Shown: in pieces, positions 54,202 to 61,873 of the stretch
Numbering within the stretch: the first letter of the stretch is position 1
Layout of the letters: each line of letters starts with the position of its first letter
Source of the DNA: QKMZ01 sp012965515
GTDB taxonomy: Bacteria > Cyanobacteriota > Vampirovibrionia > Obscuribacterales > Obscuribacteraceae
DNA: 64,000 bases
Reading direction: 5' to 3'
Assembly: GCA_937879965.1 (NCBI GenBank)
Contig: CALFMP010000038.1
Coordinates: 1 to 64,000, forward strand
The notes under the pieces: model-generated
The model's input: the letters and a program-made list of their open reading frames with translations, nothing else
What the model was told of the DNA's origin: nothing
Databases searched by the model: none
Position numbers and translations under genes: made by a program

Positions 54202-54219
54202 GGCACCAGAAATGGTGCC
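54202..54219. repeat. GCACCA/TGGTGC palindrome at the 3' end of two genes
   Basis: GGCACCAGAAATGGTGCC, with partial extension to GAGG...TCTC on both sides. It lies between the convergent secreted protein and TPR-like genes and may be a hairpin end. Confidence 0.55.
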
Positions 54220-54226
54220 TCTCCGA

Positions 54227-55099
54227 CTACTGGTAGCCGTAGCCGTTCCTCGCATTAATGCAATTATCCAGAAGCGAAGACTCCGACTGAAACACTTTCT
54301 CAGCCTCATTCAAGTTTTCCTTGAATGGCTCCAACAAACTACTAACAGTCTCTTCTGCTTTCGCTCTCCGGCTCCGGAATTCTTCGTCGGTTTCTCCGAA
54401 CGATTTCACGGATGGAACAAATGAATGTGTCACGGACTCTGCTCTCTTCAAGTTCTGCCGCGACTGCTCCAGCCGGTCGAATGCGCGGGACTTCCTCAGC
54501 TCAGCTTCTCCGACGTAGGCAGAGCGAACATAAACACTGTCAGCCATCACATCTAGAGCCAGTGGAGTTTCTTTGGTGATTGCAACCAGTCGGGGCAGAC
54601 GCCCCTTTAACTGTTTCACTTCCTCATCATTAATTGATTTGTCCGCAGCCGCCGGCAGAGGCATTTCAGTGCCCGTTCTAGGCGCCGTCGCACTTGCTGG
54701 TGTCGCGGATTTTTCACTCGGTTTACCGGCCGCTTTCGTTTCCGAATTTTCATCAGGTTTTCGGCCATGGCGCAGAAGCATCATGCGGCAGTAGCCAGAA
54801 AAAGAACTAAACGGCGCCAGACTGTAGCATCGCTCATACTCATCAAGGGCTGCATTTGTTTTACTCAACTGCATCAGTGCATTGGCGAGATAGTAGTGGG
54901 CAATCGCAGCATTCTTATGCTGTCCAACTACAGCTTTTGACAAAAATTCTTGAGCCGCAGCGTAATTCTTTTTCTCGTAAAGAGAGATGCCTTTTGCCAG
55001 AGGGTCGGAAGAAACAGGTTCGGCAGCCCATGATGGGATTCCGGCTGATAGTTGAATCACCACAATCAGTACATTCAAAAATACAAAACTGTTTGTCAT
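54227..55099 (-). CDS. Exported TPR-like protein in the caspase operon
   Basis: 290 residues from ATG at 55099, which overlaps the stop of the upstream caspase gene by 4 bp (ATGA). A longer frame exists but adds no leader-like sequence. A signal peptide ends near AGIPSWA. Two TPR-like helix pairs follow (LAKGISLYEKKNYAAAQEFL, AAIAHYYLANALMQLSKTNA). A Ser/Thr/Pro-rich linker leads to a charged helical C-terminus (RAKAEETVSSLLEPFKENLN). The caspase gene's own C-terminus is also TPR-like, so the two proteins may work together. Confidence 0.8.
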   Translation of the reverse strand: MTNSFVFLNVLIVVIQLSAGIPSWAAEPVSSDPLAKGISLYEKKNYAAAQEFLSKAVVGQHKNAAIAHYYLANALMQLSKTNAALDEYERCYSLAPFSSFSGYCRMMLLRHGRKPDENSETKAAGKPSEKSATPASATAPRTGTEMPLPAAADKSINDEEVKQLKGRLPRLVAITKETPLALDVMADSVYVRSAYVGEAELRKSRAFDRLEQSRQNLKRAESVTHSFVPSVKSFGETDEEFRSRRAKAEETVSSLLEPFKENLNEAEKVFQSESSLLDNCINARNGYGYQ

Positions 55100-56577
55100 T
55101 CGCCGAATTCTATGTTTCTTGAAACCAGAGGATTTTTGAACTGCGCTGTTTCTATATCTCGTGTAGCCAGTCCATGCATTTTCATGTGGTGGTAACAGAG
55201 TGCACGAGCCAAGTAATAGTCCGACTGATTGGGGTCGTCCACAATACATCCCTTTAAGCACTCCATTGCCGCAGTCCACTTACCTAGTTGAATGAGCAGT
55301 TTTGCCTTACGCCAATAAAATTCTACGTTATTGAAATTTGCCGCCGAAGCCTCATAAGCAGAAGTCAGCGCCTCTTTCGGATTCGGCACATTGGAAAAAT
55401 AGCTGGCAGTCAATATCAATTTTTGGTTGGCTGAAGGAAACGTAGAACCTCTTTTCCCAGGCAGAGCCATAGTTACGGCGTGGGTGACTTCAGAGCCCGC
55501 CTGAACACCCGCTCGACCAGAGCCACCGGCAGCTGTACTGTCGGGCTCCAGGTCAGCCAGAACGGTCGGAGCTACCTTTTGTGGTTCGGCGGCGGGAACA
55601 GAAAGAACAATGTCGTTGCCGGCCCACTTTGCATTTAACATCGGCGACTGGCGGGCGCCTGGTCTGTCTTCGCGCACTTCTGTCTCAACCAGCTGTTGAG
55701 CCTTCTCGAAAGCAGCACCTAAAGCCAGCTTCCCACTCGACGAGCGCAAGGCCTCCAAGAGATTCTTTGTGAAGACACCATTCTCATAGCGTTTTGATTC
55801 CCAGGACTGTTCATCTGGTCTGCTGCTGCAAATTACTAACTGCCCGGAACCTTCCGCAACTTCCTGCGCGTTCATGTTACCCACGCGCAGCATGCCTTTT
55901 GCATTAGGGTCACTGCTGCCTGAGTGACAAGCATCGAGAACCAGAACTACGCGATCGGAAAGAACACGGCTGTGAATCTTGTCGTTCACCTCCTGCATGC
56001 CGATGCCTGTAGCATCAAGGTCTTCAGGATCTGCGTCGTAGGTCACCAGATAGCTCTTGCCTCGCAAATCCATTTGCGAAGGACTTCCATGAGTAGAGAA
56101 GAAGAGAACAATCAAGTCGCCTGGGCGCGCCAGACGAGCCAGAAATTTATTGCCCAGCTCGGAAATTATGCGGCGACGTGTCGCCTTCTCGTCCAGCAGC
56201 ATACGTACATGCGTTGGCTGAAAATTTGCCTCTTTGATCAAATAGTTGTAGAAGTCCCTGGCGTCCTTTGTGGAATATTTGAGCGGTGGTATTTTTGCAT
56301 TCTCAAAGTTGCTGATGCCCACTACCAGAGCCCATTTATCTCGAATCGGCCGCTTAGGATCGGCAAGGGCATTAGCCTGCACCTGCCCCGTGTTGCTGCT
56401 CGAGGATGGTGCGGTCGCGGCTTGTCCCGCTGAAGCAGTAGTTTGGGCAGAAGCAGAAGGCATGGCGGCTGTTAGTAAAGCAAGAGCCGCAAATAGCAGT
56501 CTGGCACGCAACACGGTAATTAACCTCGCGAAACTACAAACCGGACTCCAGAGGATGTATTCCACGAGTGAACTCAT
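55096..56577 (-). CDS. Exported caspase-like (C14) protease with C-terminal TPR-like helices
   Basis: 493 residues. A hydrophobic leader (LLFAALALLTAAMPSASA) suggests export. The C14 domain starts KWALVVGISNFENAKIPPLK. The catalytic His is in FFSTHG (about 162) and the Cys in LDACHSG (about 216), both intact. Residues after about 390 form TPR-like pairs (YWRKAKLLIQLGKWTAAMEC, YYLARALCYHHMKMHGLATR). Bacterial caspases (metacaspase-like) cut after basic residues and serve in stress or signalling; the target here is unknown. Its stop overlaps the start of the downstream TPR gene. Confidence 0.9.
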   Translation of the reverse strand: MSSLVEYILWSPVCSFARLITVLRARLLFAALALLTAAMPSASAQTTASAGQAATAPSSSSNTGQVQANALADPKRPIRDKWALVVGISNFENAKIPPLKYSTKDARDFYNYLIKEANFQPTHVRMLLDEKATRRRIISELGNKFLARLARPGDLIVLFFSTHGSPSQMDLRGKSYLVTYDADPEDLDATGIGMQEVNDKIHSRVLSDRVVLVLDACHSGSSDPNAKGMLRVGNMNAQEVAEGSGQLVICSSRPDEQSWESKRYENGVFTKNLLEALRSSSGKLALGAAFEKAQQLVETEVREDRPGARQSPMLNAKWAGNDIVLSVPAAEPQKVAPTVLADLEPDSTAAGGSGRAGVQAGSEVTHAVTMALPGKRGSTFPSANQKLILTASYFSNVPNPKEALTSAYEASAANFNNVEFYWRKAKLLIQLGKWTAAMECLKGCIVDDPNQSDYYLARALCYHHMKMHGLATRDIETAQFKNPLVSRNIEFGE

Positions 56578-56600
56578 TTAGCACTCAATAAGAAGTATTT

Positions 56601-57838
56601 TTATTGAGGTTGTGAACCTGACTTTGCTCCAATCTGAAGCTTTTGGTGACCTGACAAAGCAAGCGAAAGAGGTGAATCAGCAATAGCCTGCATCAGTGTA
56701 AGGATGAATGAATTGCTGCGGAGGGAACTGAGATGCACTGTGTCGATGAAATTGTCGTCTGTATCCCAAAGAGGGGTATTGAAGTCTGTCAATTGAACAT
56801 CGTGACGGGCGCAAACTGCTCTCACCCTTTGCAGGTACGACTCATAAAATCCCAGAGCAAGCAATTTTTTATTCGAACGGCCTAACGGCATGTTAACGAC
56901 AAGAATCTCAACACCATGATTCCGAGCGAGTTCGAGCATGCGCTCGAAATAAGCAAATTGCTCATCAACCATATGCTCGTTGACTGGATTGTAACAGCGC
57001 AAAAACAGCTGGCAGGTTTTGGCAGATTCATAGTGATCGAGTTCATAACCGGGATAGGCAAATGTTGCGCCTTTCACTTCCTCGGGGAAAATGCCGTCCT
57101 TCTGCGGGGCCAAACCCATTGTCGTTCCGCCGTACTTTTCAAAAAGGACAAAAGGGCATACTTTTTCGATCAGCTTTTGGAAACCAGCCCATAGTATGAC
57201 CTCACATCAGCGCGGTTGCGCCAAAGTTTGGAAACACGACCAAGCGCAATGTCGCATTTCTTATCGAGGGAGAGCGAAGTGTCGCCGAAAACGGTCTTCA
57301 AATCAGAGAAATTCGAAAGCGTCTGAAACGCGTCAGTCGAGTAAGTTCCACGGACAAGATTGTCCTGAAAGTCCCGAGGGGCGATACCACAAACCAACGC
57401 AACAGGTTTGTTTTTCGCCTCCAGGAAAGCTCGAGCAATAAAATAATCATCCGATGCCATGCCACCACCAATAGCGGCATTGAATACTCGAACATTCATT
57501 TGGCTAGCACTTCGATTCATGCAACTATTCAGCGCATGCTCACACGTGGTAGCTCTTCTTTCGGAAAAACGCTGTATCGCGCGTTGTCTGTGAAGGGACT
57601 CTGCCTGCACCACAGGCGCCACTATGAGAGAACTGCCAAGGAGCACCATATATGGTTGAGTGCCGCGCGACGAAGTTTCGTCCTCGATGCTTCTCATCGA
57701 CTTGAACAGCTCGCGTTGTTCGACTGTAGCGACGGGCAAACGGGCCAGAGGATGTGCAAGGGCAAACCAACTCTCAACTGCAATGCAGAGACAGAGAGCG
57801 GCTACGACGACTGCAATGGATCTCTTTGCCAAACTCAT
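56601..57838 (-). pseudogene. SGNH hydrolase-like (DUF1574-type) gene broken by a frameshift
   Basis: Two frames make one protein of about 412 residues if one base is restored. Frame 1 (ATG 57838) has a membrane leader (SIAVVVAALCLCIAVESWFA), the GSSLI motif of the SGNH family and GVVCGIAPRDFQDN-like sequence. It stops at 57170 after SYYGLVSKS. Frame 2 continues as KLIEKVCPFVLFEKYGG and on to DTVHLS, the family's Asp-x2-His end. The break lies at the run TTTT (57175-57178; AAAA on the coding strand), where a fifth A would join both parts as SKKLIEK. A real mutation, a sequencing error or -1 slippage would all explain this. Confidence 0.8.
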
Positions 57839-57938
57839 TCGAGAACTCAAAAAACGAACAACCCGGCCCGGACTACTTTTCTAAGGAGAGGATGATACCT
57901 CTTTCCTAGACTGAATTTCCTTGACTAAGTATTAGAAT

Positions 57939-59258
57939 TCAAGAGCGCTTAACCAGTTTCAAAAGCCGGTCAAAGACAAATTTCAAGTCATCTCGGTGCC
58001 AGACGTCATGGAGAATTCGTTCGCCGCCTGGTGGCCAAGCCGGCTCTTCGCCGAAAGTCTCTTCGTCCAACTCCTTAAGATAAGTCTCGTACAACTTTTG
58101 CGCATCATCAATTCCAGAGCGGTCAAGTTCAAAAGCTAACATGTACTCTCGTGGAACGAAGAAATCGGGCTTGTACTCAATAGCATTCTCTATCTCGGTC
58201 TTAGCTTCTTTGTCCTTCCCCATGGCTGTGAGCCAGCGAGCCATCCTCAAATTGATGCGAAATCCCTTCGGGGAAAGTTTCAACGCGTTGCGACACTCTT
58301 CGATTGCTTCGTCACGCCGACCCAGGTGCCAGAGCGCCTCAGCTCGAGAAATTTTGACTCCGGCAGCTCCGTTTCCTTCGTCGAAAAATTTAGTTTTAAT
58401 CCAGGACATTGGCAATGCGCCTGTCACAAGTTTGTCGCCCTGCTCTAAAAAGCGCTCAGCATCAGCTTTCTCTTCTTTGCGTGCGCTCACATCGGCGCGG
58501 TAATAGTTTTTCAGAACGTCCAGATAGGTGTAAGAAGCTTGACCCAAATCGAGAAGAACAATCAAAAGAAACGCCGCGCCCATAACCCCGATCATTTGAG
58601 TAGCCGAGACATCTTGCTGTGCCAAACGTTTTCTCAATCTGTCGTTGATTACAACATGAGGATTCGCCGCCTCGACAGTTTCAATCAACTTCTTCTGAAA
58701 CTGGGGCGATACTACTCCTAGTGGCAATTTGAAAATCAAATCAGTGGGCTCTTCCTTCGAAGCGGGAGAAGAAGCACTAGCTTGCGCCGCTCGTTCTGCA
58801 CCAACACGAAGCACACGGCTACGGATATGCAGGTTGCCCCAAATGGTCAGTTTTAACTCGTCAATTGCCGAATAAGCAACTTTCTTAAGACCAATTGAAA
58901 GAGCCGTTTCGTCTAGTTTGAGCCAATTCCAATATAGGACAAGGGGCAAACCATTGCGAATAGGGGATGCAATTTGCAGCAACTGTTTTCTCTCAAACGA
59001 AAGAAGAATTTGATGAGCAATGGGAAGAAGCACGATAACAACTGGAATCCCGAAGTAACGAATCTCCGTGCCAAACCAGGAAGTTGTTGAGTAAAGGCTG
59101 AGAAAAATCAGCTCAAAAATAATGAACGCGCAACTAACTACGACGAAACCGCGGTATCCCCAGGCAGTAGGAATTGGTTTGTCCATTTTATTTGCCGCAT
59201 CTGAATGCTTTTGGTTCGCGAGCGTATCGTTTGTCGTTGTCTCGGCTTTTTCAGTCAT
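57939..59258 (-). CDS. Membrane protein with TPR-like C-terminus
   Basis: 439 residues. Two membrane segments near the N-terminus (GFVVVSCAFIIFELIFLSLY, YFGIPVVIVLLPIAHQILLS) are followed by a small soluble domain. A third segment (QMIGVMGAAFLLIVLLDLG, about 223-241) precedes TPR helices: RAEALWHLGRRDEAIEECRN, LRMARWLTAMGKDKEAKTEI and YMLAFELDRSGIDDAQKLYE. I recognise no named family. It has no clear ribosome site and is divergent from the GspE/PilB-like gene. Confidence 0.75.
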   Translation of the reverse strand: MTEKAETTTNDTLANQKHSDAANKMDKPIPTAWGYRGFVVVSCAFIIFELIFLSLYSTTSWFGTEIRYFGIPVVIVLLPIAHQILLSFERKQLLQIASPIRNGLPLVLYWNWLKLDETALSIGLKKVAYSAIDELKLTIWGNLHIRSRVLRVGAERAAQASASSPASKEEPTDLIFKLPLGVVSPQFQKKLIETVEAANPHVVINDRLRKRLAQQDVSATQMIGVMGAAFLLIVLLDLGQASYTYLDVLKNYYRADVSARKEEKADAERFLEQGDKLVTGALPMSWIKTKFFDEGNGAAGVKISRAEALWHLGRRDEAIEECRNALKLSPKGFRINLRMARWLTAMGKDKEAKTEIENAIEYKPDFFVPREYMLAFELDRSGIDDAQKLYETYLKELDEETFGEEPAWPPGGERILHDVWHRDDLKFVFDRLLKLVKRS

Positions 59259-59513
59259 GATTGTGCAGATAATAAATCGCTCGAAAAGCCCAGAAAACCA
59301 AAGACGCTAACGTGAAACCCTTGCTTGCTATTCTTGCACACGGGAAATTAAAGTCTCGGATGTGATCTCTATACAGTTTGTTTAATAGAAAAAGGCAGCG
59401 GGCACAAAATTTGGGATGGCTGTGCGGCAGCATCTCTTGGCGACCAAACGAGCCGGCGCCCTAGCATTCCAAGCTTTCGCAGCGGCGGCGAAATTACCGA
59501 AAAGGCGGTCTTA

Positions 59514-61718
59514 ATGTCTGTAGTGGAAAAATCCATCGGTGAGCTGTTGGTCGACAACGGTCAAATAAGCGCCGATGAATTGAAGCTTGCCGAAAGAGAG
59601 GCAAAAAGCACCGGAGAGCCGCTAAGCATCATATTATCGAGACTCGGACTTGCTTACGAACATCACTTCAAGAACGCACTGGAGCTTAAGTACGGCGTGA
59701 CTTACGTCAGCCTAGCTCGCACCGAAGTACAGCCTGAAATTCTGAAGATCGTGCCGGAAGCGAAAATTCGCGAGCACATGATGGTCCCTGTCAACGAGAA
59801 AGGTTCACGTATCACAGTTGTAATGGTCAACCCGGAGCATACGACCGGATTGACGGCGCTGAAGCAATACTTCGGAGACAGGCAGTTCACGCCCACAGTC
59901 TGCACTGAAGACGACTTTATGCTCTTCATGAGTAACCTCTACCAGGAGCACCTGAACACCAAGTCCGTCGCAAAAGAAAGCAATGGCGCCTCAGAAGATA
60001 CGGGAGCAAAGAAAAGCGACACTCCTGCCGACGACGCAAAATCTGAAGACAAGCCGTCTCTTTCGCCACTAGCCGCCTTCCTTGCGAAAGGCAAAGCAGA
60101 ACAAGAAGCTCAAGCCAAGGCAGAAGCAGAAGCAGCAGCCAAAGCAGAGTCGGATGCGACAGCCAAAGCAAAAGCCGATGCTGAAGAAGCTAAAAAAGCA
60201 GAAGCCGAAGCAGCTGCAAAGGCTAAAGCGGAGGCAGAAGCTGCGGCAAAGGCAGAGGCGGAGGCGAAAGAGAAGGCAGAAAAAGAGAAGGCAGAAAAAG
60301 AGAAAGCCGAAAAGGAAAAGGCTGAGAAGGAAAAAGCTGAGCAGGAGAAGGCTGAGAAAGAAAAGGCTGAAGCTGAGAAAGCAAAAGCTGAAGCGGCGAC
60401 GGCAGGCAAAGCTGAGCCGGAAATCGTAGTTAAGTCTGACCTCGACAGCTCCTACAAGGCTGATTTGGACAACCTGTTCAGGTCAGAGCCTGAAATTCCA
60501 ACCAATGATGAAACCGGCAAGTTCGACTTGAACATGCTGCAAAAACATATAGAAGAAACGCGCAGCAAGGCCGGCAAGAAACCTGCTGATAATGTTGCAA
60601 AATCAAGTGGAAAAGAGCCGCAAGCGCAAGCTCCAGTGGAAGACAAGGCGACGCAAAAAGCAGATGCCAAAGCCGAGGAGCCGAAGAAGGAATCGGAGAC
60701 TTCAGAGGCTGCGCCTGTCGAGAAAGAAAAACCAAACGAGAAGGCCGAAGCCGAGGACAAGAAAGAATCCGAGAAGGTAGAGCCGGACGACAAGAAGACG
60801 GAATCGGAGCCTGACGCAAAACCAGAGCCGGCAGCAGAAAAGAAGGAAGAAGCTAAGGAAGAAGCTAAAGTGGAGGCGAAGGCTGAAACGAAGGCTGAAA
60901 CGAAGTCCGAAAGCAAATCGGAAACCAGTTCTGATGCAAAGGCCGAGACTAAGTCTGAAGTCAAAACTGAAACAAAGAAAGATCGCCCGGACGCCAGGGA
61001 TGTAGCCAGAGAGTTGGCAAAAGAGCTCGCCGAAGAAAGCGGCAAACCGGGCGACAAGGATGACGAAGCGACCGGAGAATTCGATGCGCTAGTCAGTCCA
61101 ACAGTGGAGAAAAAACAGCCCACTCAAGAATCTAAGCCTGAGGCAAAAGAGGAGAAGAAGGCGGAAGTAGAGACACAACCTGAAAAACAAGAAGAAGCAA
61201 AGCAAGCATCCCAAGAAAAGTCGAACGACGTCAAACTGGATCAAACCGGCGAAGAGTTCAAAGCCATTACGCCAAAATCCAGTGGAGAAGCTGGTCTCGG
61301 CGAATGCGAGCCGGTAGCCAGCGAGTCGGTCGCCAGACCGCCGGCAGCCGGACAGAAACAGCCCGATGCGCTCGAAAAAGAAGGCGACGATGCAGCCGTA
61401 ATCATGCTATGCAATCAGATTCTCGCCAACGGCATTGCTAAAGGGGCCTCCACCATTCACGTCGAGGCAGTGGACAAGCAGGTTTTGGTTCACTACCGCA
61501 TTCAGGGACAATTGATGATCGTGCGAAAGTTGCCAAAAATGCTTATGCCCGCCCTCACCCAACGCTTCCGCAAGATGGCTCGCGTCGACCAGCACGACAG
61601 ACGTCTGCCCCAGGATGGCAGGGTCAAAGTGAGAATGTCTGGCAAGGACTTCAACCTTAGAATGACTGTGGTCCCGCATCTTGAAGGCGGAGACCACATT
61701 CTCGTGTGGATTGAATAA
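59514..61718 (+). CDS. GspE/PilB-like protein lacking the ATPase core
   Basis: 734 residues. Residues 1-150 form the N-terminal domain of type II secretion/PilB ATPases (SIGELLVDNGQISADELKLA), very close to that of the next gene. Residues about 180-600 are Lys/Glu/Ala-rich and predicted coiled coil. Residues about 625-734 match the ATPase's N-terminal subdomain (VIMLCNQILANGIAKGASTI, VDQHDRRLPQDGRVKV) but the protein ends at GGDHILVWIE, just before the Walker A region. It therefore cannot hydrolyse ATP by this fold. It may be a docking or regulatory subunit of the pilus machine, or a relic. Confidence 0.88.
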   Translation: MSVVEKSIGELLVDNGQISADELKLAEREAKSTGEPLSIILSRLGLAYEHHFKNALELKYGVTYVSLARTEVQPEILKIVPEAKIREHMMVPVNEKGSRITVVMVNPEHTTGLTALKQYFGDRQFTPTVCTEDDFMLFMSNLYQEHLNTKSVAKESNGASEDTGAKKSDTPADDAKSEDKPSLSPLAAFLAKGKAEQEAQAKAEAEAAAKAESDATAKAKADAEEAKKAEAEAAAKAKAEAEAAAKAEAEAKEKAEKEKAEKEKAEKEKAEKEKAEQEKAEKEKAEAEKAKAEAATAGKAEPEIVVKSDLDSSYKADLDNLFRSEPEIPTNDETGKFDLNMLQKHIEETRSKAGKKPADNVAKSSGKEPQAQAPVEDKATQKADAKAEEPKKESETSEAAPVEKEKPNEKAEAEDKKESEKVEPDDKKTESEPDAKPEPAAEKKEEAKEEAKVEAKAETKAETKSESKSETSSDAKAETKSEVKTETKKDRPDARDVARELAKELAEESGKPGDKDDEATGEFDALVSPTVEKKQPTQESKPEAKEEKKAEVETQPEKQEEAKQASQEKSNDVKLDQTGEEFKAITPKSSGEAGLGECEPVASESVARPPAAGQKQPDALEKEGDDAAVIMLCNQILANGIAKGASTIHVEAVDKQVLVHYRIQGQLMIVRKLPKMLMPALTQRFRKMARVDQHDRRLPQDGRVKVRMSGKDFNLRMTVVPHLEGGDHILVWIE
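60100..60410 (+). repeat. AEKEKAEKEK-type coding repeat
   Basis: Short imperfect coding repeats of AEKEK and AKAEAEAAA within the coiled-coil part of the GspE/PilB-like gene. Confidence 0.8.
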
Positions 61719-61822
61719 AACTTCTCTGGCTCCGATTCTCATTTAGAGTCGAGTATCTCTGGTCTAGCTGCAACCGGTATTTATTAGAAAGAAAATGGCA
61801 AGTTAGCTTTGTAATGTAAGTT

Positions 61823-61850
61823 GAAAATCAACCGTCGATCGGTTGTTTTC
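61823..61850 (+). terminator. Hairpin between the GspE-like gene and pilB
   Basis: GAAAATCAACCG and CGGTTGTTTTC pair with one bulged base around TCGAT. The T-run is within the stem. It may be a terminator or a leader hairpin, 24 bp before the pilB ATG. Confidence 0.4.
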
Positions 61851-61873
61851 CACTCTTGGGGACTCAGGAACCA

